25,127 nt of DNA from an uncultured Bacteroidales bacterium (GTDB lineage: Bacteria; Bacteroidota; Bacteroidia; Bacteroidales; Marinilabiliaceae), in NCBI GenBank assembly GCA_937892095.1, contig CALAVC010000064.1, positions 1 to 25,127 on the forward strand, in the 5' to 3' direction. Position numbers and translations under genes: made by a program. Under the pieces are notes generated by a model. It made no database searches and was not told the origin of the DNA. It saw nothing but the letters and a program-made list of their open reading frames with translations. Below are positions 7,776-15,391 of the stretch, piece after piece (the stretch's first letter is position 1; every line of letters begins with the position of its first letter).

Positions 7776-7893
7776 TAAACGGTCTAAAGGCTGATTCTAA
7801 ACGGTTAATGTGAATTGTCGTATTATGATGTGCTGATTATTAATATGTTAGAGGTTGCAAATCTAAACGGTTTCAATAGGATTTCTAAACGTT
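7776..7893 (+). repeat. Phased TAAACGGT direct repeats upstream of prrC
   Basis: The 208-base gap between fic and prrC holds TAAACGGT at 7776-7783, 7798-7805 and 7864-7871, and TAAACGTT at 7886-7893. The last three are preceded by TC. Start-to-start distances are 22, 66 and 22 bases, so all sit on a 22-base lattice and face the same side of the helix. The last copy extends to the near-palindrome CTAAACGTTTTAG. This looks like an operator array for a regulator of prrC and hsdM. No TAnnTTTG element is clear here. Confidence 0.6.
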
Positions 7894-7940
7894 TTAGTAT
7901 CTAAAAGCACGTAGATAAGGAATAAGATAATAAAGCAGAC

Positions 7941-9193
7941 ATGGCCTACAACGATAACATAATAAGAGCTTTACACCGTTGCTTTGAGAAAGACGAAAGG
8001 GATCAGTTCACCAACTGCGCCCTTGTGTTTGCCTACAACGGTACAGGCAAGACACGCCTGTCGTACGACTTTGCCCATTACGGTCGCGCAGAAGGCTCGC
8101 CACAGCACACGCTCTATTACAATGCCTATACCGAGGATCTTTTTACGTGGGACAACGACTTGGAGAACAACACCGAGCGTCGTTTGTATATAAACACGGA
8201 TTCGTCGCTGATACGAGGTTTGGCAGGCTACAATTTTTCAGATAAGCTGCGCAACTATTTGCAGACATTCGTCGATATTGATTTTGATTTCCATTACGAC
8301 GAAAAGAATGCAGAAATACCTGCCTATGTCGTTTTCAGTAAAAAGGTAAAACAAAGAGTAAAGATTAATGGTGAATGGAACGAGGTAGAAGGCGAAGTAG
8401 AAAACATAAAAATCTCGCGTGGCGAGGAACGCCTTTTCGTTTGGTGCTTCTTCCGCTGCATATTAGACCAGGTTATTGGAGGTAACGACGCTTACAAGGA
8501 TTAGAGTACATATACATCGACGACCCGATGTCATCGCTCGATGACAATAATGTTATAGCCTTTGCCGAACAACTCTATACAGTGATTCGTCAGCAACTAA
8601 AACGAGAAGTTGACAATCAGAAAGCAGGCAAAGAAGATTTCCGACGCATAAAGTTTATTGTATCTTCTCACCATGCTCTTTTCTTCCACACTATGCTTCA
8701 CGGGCTAATGGCCGACAGAAAACTAGGACGCTATTATCTTAGCCGCAACAAGCAGAAAGACCAGTTGGTGCTGAAAAGCATGAGCGACAATGCTCCGTTC
8801 TACTACAACGTGGCAATGATGAGCGAGATAAAGAAAGCTATTGAAACCGATAAACTATATACGTTTCACTTTACCGTATTGCGCAGCGTAATGGAGAAGA
8901 TAAAGGAGTTCTTTGGTCATCGAGACTTTGCTATCATTCTGGAAGGCATAAAATACCGGGGTGAAACGTATGACAAAACAGCATTTAGTAAAGAGGAACT
9001 TACGGAATTCTATTCTCGTGTGGTAAATGTGCTTACACACCAAGGCTCAATGTTTACCCCTGCTCTGATGAACGAAGACAACAAGAAGTTAGCAACAGCC
9101 ATATTCAAACATTTGGTGGAGAAATACCGATTCGTGCTGCCAGACTTGAACGACTTCCACAGCGAAGCATGGATTGCAACACATTCAGACTAA
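7941..9193 (+). pseudogene. prrC: PrrC-type anticodon nuclease gene, split by a frameshift
   Basis: PrrC is a tRNA anticodon nuclease kept inactive by its type I restriction complex and released when a phage inhibits that complex. The first frame (7941-8504, 187 codons) has AYNGTGKTRLS (31-41, Walker A), LYYNAYTEDLFTWDNDL (58-74) and the ABC-type signature ISRGEE (159-164). It stops at 8502-8504. The sequence continues one frame over with YIYIDDPMSSLDDN, the Walker B/D-loop segment, then FHFTVLRSVMEK and NVLTHQGS. One T restored near 8501 gives 417 residues, close to the 396 of E. coli PrrC. R315, E319 and H367 then match its catalytic Arg-Glu-His triad. No slippery heptamer is visible, so the gene is probably inactivated, or a base is missing from the sequence. 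Confidence 0.85.
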
Positions 9194-9229
9194 AAAATAA
9201 AGAATAATAGAAACAAAAAGATATACAAC

Positions 9230-10846
9230 ATGGAGAATACAACAACAATCCAGTTGACCAAACAAGAAAAAGATCAGCTCTTCAGAGCATTGTGGAGTGT
9301 GGCCGACGTGTTGCGCGGTGCAATGACAGCCGACAACTTCCGCGACTATATGCTGTCGTTGCTCTTCTATCGCTATATCAGTGCACGCTACGAAGACAAG
9401 GCACGCTCCGAACTTGGCAACGACCTCCCCGAAGGCAAATTGCTTTTGGATTGGTATAAAGGAAACGAAGCCGACGTGCAAGAGTTTGAAGACATGATGC
9501 TCAAGAGCACGCACTACGTCATCAAGCCTCAATACCTGTGGAGCGCGATACAAGAACTGGCACGAACGCATGACGAAGACTTGCTGACGAAGCTGGACGA
9601 GAGCTTTCGGCACATCGAGAACGAGTCGTTCAAAGGGACTTTCAAAGGCTTGTTTTCAGAAATCAACCTTAAGAGTGAGAAACTGGGGAAGGATTACACG
9701 TCTCGAAACAAGATGATGTGTAGCATCATATCGACTTTGGAAGAGAAACTCGAAGAGTTCGACCAGAAAGGCGATATATTGGGCGACGCATACGAGTATC
9801 TCATTGGTCAGTTTGCGGCAGGCAGCGGCAAGAAAGCTGGTGAATTCTACACGCCTCAACAGGTGAGCACCATCTTGTCGCGCATAGTTACGCTCGACTG
9901 CCAAAACCCTGCGACGGGACACAAGCGCGAACTGCGCAAGGTTCTCGACTTTGCGTGTGGCTCGGGTTCGCTACTGCTGAACGTAAACAACCAAATGAGG
10001 GAGCACGGCGGGAAGATTGGCAAAATTTACGGACAGGAGAAAGAGGTCACAACGTTCAACCTTGCTCGCATGAACATGTTGTTGCACGGCTTGCACGACA
10101 CTGAATTTGAGATTTTCCACGGCGACACCCTTACCAACGACTGGACGATGCTCAAAGAGAGCAACCCCGTGAAGCCCGTCACCTTTGACGCCATCGTGGC
10201 CAATCCGCCATTTAGCCTCAAATGGGAGCCTGACGACGAGACATCCAAAGATCCTCGTTTCCAGAACTTTGGCGTTGCTCCGAAGAGCGCAGCAGACTTT
10301 GCATTCCTGTTGCACGGCTTCAACTACCTAAGCGATGGTGGGACGATGGCAATCATCTTGCCGCACGGTGTATTGTTCCGTAGCGGGGCAGAAGCCACGA
10401 TTCGACAAAAGCTCATTCACGATGATAACATTGATTGTATCATCGGTCTTCCATCAAACTTGTTCTTCTCGACAGGCATCCCAGTATGCATAATCGTGCT
10501 GAAGAAATGCCGCAAGAGCGACGACTTGCTATTTATCAATGCAGCAGAGTGCTACGAGAAAGGCAAGAAGCAGAATGTGCTACTGCCTGAACACATCGAC
10601 AAGATAGTTGAGACATACCGCAAACGCACAGAGGAGGAGCGTTTTAGTCGCCGCGTCAGCCTCAAGGAGATTAGAGACAACGACTACAACCTAAATATCA
10701 CTCGCTATGTCAGCTTGGCACAGGAGGAAAAGCAGGTAGACTTGGCTGCCAATCATGCCTTGCTAACAGAGATTGAAGACAAGATTAGAGACTCGAAAGA
10801 GAAGCTAAACGGCTATTTGAAAGAGCTGGGGATAGACACTCTATAA
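9230..10846 (+). CDS. hsdM: Type I restriction-modification system, M (DNA methyltransferase) subunit
   Basis: HsdM methylates adenine in the target chosen by HsdS, using S-adenosylmethionine. The 538-residue protein has the HsdM_N helical domain (about 12-145), the EFYTP motif (205-209), SAM-binding motif I DFACGSGSLL (240-249), and the catalytic NPPF (325-328). The C-terminal region after about 460 is helical and probably contacts HsdS. All key residues are present and the length is normal. It is the last gene of the operon, 36 bases after prrC, and is followed by a hairpin. Gene order here is R-S-M with accessory genes between S and M. In the E. coli prr locus the order is M, S, prrC, R. 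Confidence 0.95.
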   Translation: MENTTTIQLTKQEKDQLFRALWSVADVLRGAMTADNFRDYMLSLLFYRYISARYEDKARSELGNDLPEGKLLLDWYKGNEADVQEFEDMMLKSTHYVIKPQYLWSAIQELARTHDEDLLTKLDESFRHIENESFKGTFKGLFSEINLKSEKLGKDYTSRNKMMCSIISTLEEKLEEFDQKGDILGDAYEYLIGQFAAGSGKKAGEFYTPQQVSTILSRIVTLDCQNPATGHKRELRKVLDFACGSGSLLLNVNNQMREHGGKIGKIYGQEKEVTTFNLARMNMLLHGLHDTEFEIFHGDTLTNDWTMLKESNPVKPVTFDAIVANPPFSLKWEPDDETSKDPRFQNFGVAPKSAADFAFLLHGFNYLSDGGTMAIILPHGVLFRSGAEATIRQKLIHDDNIDCIIGLPSNLFFSTGIPVCIIVLKKCRKSDDLLFINAAECYEKGKKQNVLLPEHIDKIVETYRKRTEEERFSRRVSLKEIRDNDYNLNITRYVSLAQEEKQVDLAANHALLTEIEDKIRDSKEKLNGYLKELGIDTL

Positions 10847-10854
10847 ACTGCGCT

Positions 10855-10916
10855 ACCATAGTCCGTAGCACATAGAAAGGCTATGGACTATGGTTTGGTC
10901 TTATGTCTGTATTTTT
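10855..10916 (+). terminator. Stem-loop at the end of the restriction operon
   Basis: ACCATAGTCCGTA (10855-10867) and TATGGACTATGGT (10882-10894) pair with one mismatch around a 14-base loop. A T run (10912-10917) follows after 17 bases. It starts nine bases after the hsdM stop and lies between convergent genes. The U tract is not immediately next to the stem, so strength is uncertain. Confidence 0.5.
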
Positions 10917-10928
10917 TCTGTCTAAACC

Positions 10929-11741
10929 CTACGACGCCCATTCAAAACGAGCCCAGCGGTCGTTCATCTTGGGCAAGAAGAAGGCGAAGAGTTTTCCACG
11001 GAGAGAATATTTTTTCATTTCTTCGTTGAACGAGTGTTCTTCGACGACGTGCATGCCTTGGCAAAGGCTTTCAAGCTCTTTGGCGCTACGTGTTCCACTG
11101 CGAAAAACAGCATTGGTATTGCTGACAGTGTCGTGATATTTTTGATTTTTTACAAACAGAGGACTATTTTGTTCTGCCCAGAGGGTGCCAACGGGGAAGT
11201 TGTCTTTCAAAAGATTGAACAAAGTCTTGATTTCGTCGAAGGTTAGGTACATGAAAAGCCCTTCGGCAATGAATAGCATGGGCACGTTTTGAACGTCGAC
11301 AGATTTTTTGACATCGGAGACCCAGTCATTCGTCAAGACGTTAGAAGAAATCATCTTTACGCGTTCGCGTTCGGGAAAAACCTTTTTGCGAGCGGCTATC
11401 ATGTCGTCGAAATCGACATCGAACCACAATATTTTACCGTTGTCGACACGAGAGAATCGATTGTCGAGCCCTGAACCGAGGTTGACGATGCAGGCAGATG
11501 GATTGCTGGCAACGAAGTCGCCGACATATTTGTCCAACATGATTGTGCGAGCAATGACGCCCTCGTGGGACATGAACTTGTCGAAAGGCTGCGTGTCGAG
11601 GTCTAAGTGCTTGACAAGACTAACGGCAACGTTGTCGACGATGCGTGGACATGGGCGAAGCGATTCGTTTGCTTTGATGGCAACAGGGATGAGGGCTGTC
11701 GTCTGCACATCGCCAAGCTGAAGAGTAATTTGTGTTTCCAT
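10929..11741 (-). CDS. SAM-dependent methyltransferase, LCM/polyketide O-methyltransferase type
   Basis: The 270-residue protein resembles the leucine carboxyl methyltransferase family (PF04072), whose bacterial members methylate small molecules or carboxylates. SAM-binding motif I reads VNLGSGLDNR (86-95), followed by the acidic strand WFDVDF (106-111). LFIAEGLFMYL is the family's characteristic second block. Length is normal and the protein has no signal peptide, so it is cytoplasmic. It is convergent with hsdM and probably not part of the restriction locus. Its own TATTTTTG element lies just upstream. The substrate cannot be told from the sequence. Confidence 0.82.
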   Translation of the reverse strand: METQITLQLGDVQTTALIPVAIKANESLRPCPRIVDNVAVSLVKHLDLDTQPFDKFMSHEGVIARTIMLDKYVGDFVASNPSACIVNLGSGLDNRFSRVDNGKILWFDVDFDDMIAARKKVFPERERVKMISSNVLTNDWVSDVKKSVDVQNVPMLFIAEGLFMYLTFDEIKTLFNLLKDNFPVGTLWAEQNSPLFVKNQKYHDTVSNTNAVFRSGTRSAKELESLCQGMHVVEEHSFNEEMKKYSLRGKLFAFFLPKMNDRWARFEWAS

Positions 11742-11761
11742 TGAATTGGGGTGTTTTTTCT

Positions 11762-11769
11762 CAAAAATA
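11762..11769 (-). promoter_or_regulatory. Putative -7 element of the methyltransferase gene
   Basis: On the minus strand TATTTTTG matches TAnnTTTG and ends 20 bases before the start codon. No TTTG lies at the usual -33 distance. The rest of the 221-base gap up to tadA shows only a weak TTTGACA/TGTCAAA inverted repeat. Confidence 0.35.
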
Positions 11770-11962
11770 TCTTGCTGACCAACTGAATGAAATACCCAAA
11801 AACAATGATTTTTAAGGCTTTGACAATGGCATTTTAAAAGCTGTCAAATGGCAGTTGAACGTCATTCGACAGCCAAGAATTAGATTTTGAAAGGAACTTC
11901 GGAGGCCGTCTGCGTTGGGCGATGGAACACATTGACGAGATTGCGCCCGTGTGATAAAAAGC

Positions 11963-12400
11963 CTATCTCCTACGCTGCCTAAAAAAAGAGCGCAAGAGTG
12001 CAAGGCATTCGCTTTCGAGGACGCCAGAGGAGACTTGTGTCTTGCGATGTAGGAGAGAGGGAGTGTGGCGAGAATAGCCTATTTGGGGGTCTGAGGCTCC
12101 GTAGACAATGCGACCGACTTGCGAGAGGTGCGACATGCCAGCACACATGGGACAAGGCTCGAGAGTAACATAGAGAGTGCAGTCGGGCAGATACTTGGCA
12201 TCGAGATATTGGCAAGCTGCTGTGAGGGCAATCATTTCGGCATGAGCCGAAACATCGTTGAGACGTTGGACCATGTTGTGCCCACGACCTATGATTTTGT
12301 CGCCCACGACGACCACTGCTCCTATGGGCACTTCGCAATCGAGAGCAGCGAGGCGAGCCTCTTTTATGGCTTCGCGCATCCAAAGTTCGTCGGTAGACAT
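11963..12400 (-). CDS. tadA: tRNA-specific adenosine deaminase
   Basis: TadA converts adenosine 34 to inosine in the tRNA-Arg anticodon, allowing one tRNA to read several Arg codons. The zinc-binding HAE motif (His53, with catalytic Glu55) and PCPMC (82-86, Cys83 and Cys86) are both present in ATG numbering. The product has 145 residues, within the usual range. I prefer ATG 12400 over the TTG two codons earlier. The start lies 12 bases after the stop of the Ig-like lipoprotein gene, so the two are probably cotranscribed. The basic C-terminus (FFRQRRR) may help bind tRNA. Related nucleoside or cytosine deaminases share these motifs, but the GHN, HAEM and TLEPCPMCAG pattern favours TadA. Confidence 0.9.
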   Translation of the reverse strand: MSTDELWMREAIKEARLAALDCEVPIGAVVVVGDKIIGRGHNMVQRLNDVSAHAEMIALTAACQYLDAKYLPDCTLYVTLEPCPMCAGMSHLSQVGRIVYGASDPQIGYSRHTPSLLHRKTQVSSGVLESECLALLRSFFRQRRR

Positions 12401-12412
12401 GCGCAATGCTAC

Positions 12413-14326
12413 TTAGCGAGAGCTATTTCGCTTTTTCTGTTTATTCTTGCCGAACTTCTTAACATAGGCATCGGGCGTGTAGAGACGGCGATTGAAGTTG
12501 ATGTGGATGTCCCAATTGGGTCGAACTGTGATTTTGTCCATATAGTAGGTGAAGAGTTCGGGCTGTAGGTTTTGGTCGTAGTTGCCAGTGTCCCACTCAC
12601 CGTTGTCGTTGAGGTCGGAGAGGATTCGCAATTTGTAGTCGGCTGGTCGGACATAGCGAAAGCCAACTTTGCCATTGGAAGGGACACGAGCACCGCGAAC
12701 GACTTGACCAGAGCTACCGACGAGTTGCAGATAGTCGTGTGGTGCGACACTATCGATGTCGATATAGAGCGTGCCGTAGGTGTCGAGCGCAGGGACCTTG
12801 ATGTCGTGCTTTATATTGTCGCACTGCAAACCATAGATGTCGGCAACAGAAGCTGAGTCGATGCGCAGCTCATAGTTTTTGCCGGGCGTCCACTTATGCT
12901 TGAGACGTTTGCGACAGAGGAAGTTAGAGTCTTCATCGGTTGTGTAGCTGACTGGCGTGTAGAGAATCGTGTCGCGACCTGCGAGTTTGTTTTTTTCCTT
13001 TTCGTAGAGGCTAACGGCAGACCAGTCGAAGCGAGCATAGGGGGTTGGCGAAACGAGCGAGACGGAGCCATAGGGCGAAACCGACGAAGAAACTTTTATG
13101 TCGAGTGTTGGGACTTTGGGCTTGGTCTCTTTATTTTTCCGTCGCTTACGGTCGGAGCCTCGGTCTTCTTTTTTTGACGATGACAGCTGACGATTGTAGT
13201 GCCACTCGCGCAGAGTGTCGACTTTGCTGACGAGATTGTTTAGAGAATCTTGTATGAGATAGTCGACGACGAGCACTATGGAGTCTTTGTTCCAAATGGT
13301 GCTGTCGGTGAACCAAATCATGGCGGAGTCGTTGGTGAGGCTATATTCGACAGAAGCGAAGAGCGATATGTCGCCATGGTCTGCTACGGATATTTTAGGA
13401 CGTCGTGCCATGGGCTTATTCATGGCGAGTCGGACGGTGTTGCGTGCCTTTCGCTCGTCGGTCTTTATGTATTGCTCGTAGGCGTCTTCGAGGAAAGCGA
13501 AGAGGACAAGAGAGTCGGGCGTGTAGACAAGAGTGTCGCGAACGATGTGTTCGTAGACGTATCGGACAGTGTCGGCCTCTATGTAGGCAGAGTCGGTACG
13601 AACAGAGTCGGGGACGTGGCGAATCTCCCAACCAGGTCGAACAAGATTATCGGTCCAAGCTATTTTTTCACCCGGATTATCGAAAAGGAAGTTGCGGTTT
13701 TGGTCGTCGAGAGCGAACACTTTGTAGTCGGCATCGGCAGGGACATTCTTAATGGCGAAGCGTCCGAGGGCATCGGTCTTGGCTATGCGCGAAGGGACTA
13801 CCCTTCGGAAAGCGGTGTCGGATAGGTTGGCTTGAAGTAGGACGTAGATTCCTTCGATTGGCTCGACTGTCTGTGGGTCGTAGACGTTGCCCGAAATCAT
13901 CATGCTGTCTGTGCTTTCGCCCGTGGAGAAAGAGAATGTGAAGCCTTCTTTGACGTTGCTTTCGTTGAGGTCGGAGAGGCAGTCGGCAAAGTCGAGGGTA
14001 TAGGTGGTGGCAGGCAAGAGGTCTTCGTCAAAGGAGACGCGAATGACTTTGCCGTGAGCATCGACTTTGGGTTTTTTCTGCGTAGGAGGCGACATGACGA
14101 ACTTAGAGTCGGCGTCTTTGAGCTGTATGTTTTCGTCGAAGACGATGACGACTTCGCGCCCACTAAAATCGGTTGCACCTTGCACTGGAGTGGAGCTGAC
14201 GACTACGGGTGGATAGTAGTCTTTTGGTCCCCCAGTGGGTGTACCGGGATTGGCACAACTCCAAGCGAAAAAGAATACGCAAAGAGCGGCGAGGAGACTT
14301 CGAAGTTGCAAGTGGGCGTTTTTCAC
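12413..14326 (-). CDS. Lipoprotein with SbsA-type Ig-like domain
   Basis: The 637-residue protein opens with a signal peptide and a lipobox ending at Cys24 (FAWSC, followed by ANPGTPTGGPKD). The CANxGxPxGGPKD opening is typical of a conserved Bacteroidetes lipoprotein family. Residues about 38-135 form an SbsA/Big_5-like Ig domain (PPVVVSSTPVQGATDF, TYTLDFADCLSDLNE, FTFSFSTG). A carboxypeptidase-regulatory-like beta domain follows (ISGNVYDPQT, VLLQANL, KTDALGRFAIKNVP, about 145-215). The C-terminus is very basic. It probably sits in the outer membrane. Its function is unknown. It lies 9 bases after trpS and 12 bases before tadA, in one run of genes. The D and S content is high, as is common in surface proteins. 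Confidence 0.85.
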   Translation of the reverse strand: MKNAHLQLRSLLAALCVFFFAWSCANPGTPTGGPKDYYPPVVVSSTPVQGATDFSGREVVIVFDENIQLKDADSKFVMSPPTQKKPKVDAHGKVIRVSFDEDLLPATTYTLDFADCLSDLNESNVKEGFTFSFSTGESTDSMMISGNVYDPQTVEPIEGIYVLLQANLSDTAFRRVVPSRIAKTDALGRFAIKNVPADADYKVFALDDQNRNFLFDNPGEKIAWTDNLVRPGWEIRHVPDSVRTDSAYIEADTVRYVYEHIVRDTLVYTPDSLVLFAFLEDAYEQYIKTDERKARNTVRLAMNKPMARRPKISVADHGDISLFASVEYSLTNDSAMIWFTDSTIWNKDSIVLVVDYLIQDSLNNLVSKVDTLREWHYNRQLSSSKKEDRGSDRKRRKNKETKPKVPTLDIKVSSSVSPYGSVSLVSPTPYARFDWSAVSLYEKEKNKLAGRDTILYTPVSYTTDEDSNFLCRKRLKHKWTPGKNYELRIDSASVADIYGLQCDNIKHDIKVPALDTYGTLYIDIDSVAPHDYLQLVGSSGQVVRGARVPSNGKVGFRYVRPADYKLRILSDLNDNGEWDTGNYDQNLQPELFTYYMDKITVRPNWDIHINFNRRLYTPDAYVKKFGKNKQKKRNSSR

Positions 14327-14335
14327 GGAACGAGA

Positions 14336-15322
14336 TTACTTGTGGAAGCCTATTATTTGTCGTACTTCGTCGAGTGTCTGCTGGGCGCTTTGGCGAGCCT
14401 TTTCGGCACCTTGCATGGCGACACGATGTAGGTTTTCTTTGTCGGCACTGAATTGTTCGATACGCTCGCGAATGGGTGCGCAGAAATTGTTTATGTCTTC
14501 GGCGAGTTGCTTTTTGAGGTCGCCATAGCGAATGGAACAATCGTTCCACTTGTCGTCGAAGAACCTGACGGTGTCGGGCGAGGAGACAACGTTCATTATG
14601 TCGAAGAGGTTTTGAATGACTTCGGGTTTAGGGCTGTTGGCAGACTGCGGTCCGCAGTCGGTTACGGCTTTCATGACCTTTTTCTTGATGGTCTTTTCGT
14701 CGTCTTTGAGATAGATACAATTGTCTTGACTTTTCCCCATTTTGCCTGTGCCATCGAGTCCGGGTATTTTGACGGCCTGTGCAGTGAAGTGGAAAGACTG
14801 TGGCTCTGGGAAGAAGTCGACGCCATAGATGTTGTTGAAGCGTCGGGCGCACTTGCGAGCCATTTCCATGTTTTGCTCTTGGTCTTTGCCGACGGGGACT
14901 TTGAGGGCACGATGTATGAGGATGTCGGAAGCCATGAGGGTGGGATAGGTTAGCAGACCGGCATTTACGTTGTCGGGTTGTTGACGTGCTTTTTCTTTGA
15001 AAGTTGTTACACGTTCGAGTTCGCCGAGATAGGCGTTCATATTGAGGTAGAGGTAGAGTTCGAGGACTTGTGGCACGTCGCTTTGGACGTAGATGGTTGC
15101 TTTATTGGGGTCTATGCCACAAGCGAGGTATTCGGCGAGTATGGTGTCGACACTTTGTCGGATGTCGGCAGGTTTTGGGTGAGTGGTGAGCGAGTGCCAG
15201 TCGGCAATGAAGAACTTGCAGTCATATTCTTCTTGCATGCGGACGAAACTTGTGACGGCACCGAAATAGTTGCCGAGATGCAGGTTGCCAGTTGGGCGAA
15301 TGCCACTTACTACTTTTTCCAT
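14336..15322 (-). CDS. trpS: Tryptophanyl-tRNA synthetase
   Basis: TrpS charges tRNA-Trp with tryptophan at the cost of ATP. This is a class I synthetase: the HIGH-type motif is HLGN (15-18, in SGIRPTGNLHLGN) and the KMSKS-type loop is KMGKS (194-198). SFVRMQ, FIADWHSLTT and GLLTYPTLMASDIL fit the family active-site region. With the start at ATG 15322 the protein has 328 residues, the normal size; a start ten codons upstream adds residues with no family match. A TAATTTTG promoter-like element lies 28 bases upstream, so it may have its own transcript in addition to readthrough from priA. Confidence 0.95.
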   Translation of the reverse strand: MEKVVSGIRPTGNLHLGNYFGAVTSFVRMQEEYDCKFFIADWHSLTTHPKPADIRQSVDTILAEYLACGIDPNKATIYVQSDVPQVLELYLYLNMNAYLGELERVTTFKEKARQQPDNVNAGLLTYPTLMASDILIHRALKVPVGKDQEQNMEMARKCARRFNNIYGVDFFPEPQSFHFTAQAVKIPGLDGTGKMGKSQDNCIYLKDDEKTIKKKVMKAVTDCGPQSANSPKPEVIQNLFDIMNVVSSPDTVRFFDDKWNDCSIRYGDLKKQLAEDINNFCAPIRERIEQFSADKENLHRVAMQGAEKARQSAQQTLDEVRQIIGFHK

Positions 15323-15349
15323 TATGAGGTTACTTTGCTTTAATGAGGA

Positions 15350-15357
15350 CAAAATTA
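15350..15357 (-). promoter_or_regulatory. Putative -7 element of trpS
   Basis: TAATTTTG on the minus strand matches TAnnTTTG in the 69-base gap between priA and trpS. A matching -33 TTTG is not apparent. Confidence 0.35.
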
Positions 15358-15391
15358 CGTAAAAAAAGGGAGTTGGCTATCAGTAAGACAT

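Noticed and set aside
7776..7893. CRISPR-like array
   Set aside because: Repeat units are only 8-11 bases with uneven spacers and no cas genes nearby; an operator array fits better.
8501..8528. Programmed -1 frameshifting in prrC
   Set aside because: The direction fits, but there is no X XXY YYZ slippery heptamer before the stop and no evident downstream structure, so a lost base is simpler.
11805..11850. TTTGACA/TGTCAAA inverted repeat in the gap before tadA's end
   Set aside because: The arms are only seven bases with a 16-base AT-rich loop and no T run, so it is weak as a terminator or operator.
12569..14550. Long plus-strand frames opposite the Ig-like lipoprotein and trpS genes
   Set aside because: They are mirror frames caused by the codon bias of the minus-strand genes and show no family motifs.
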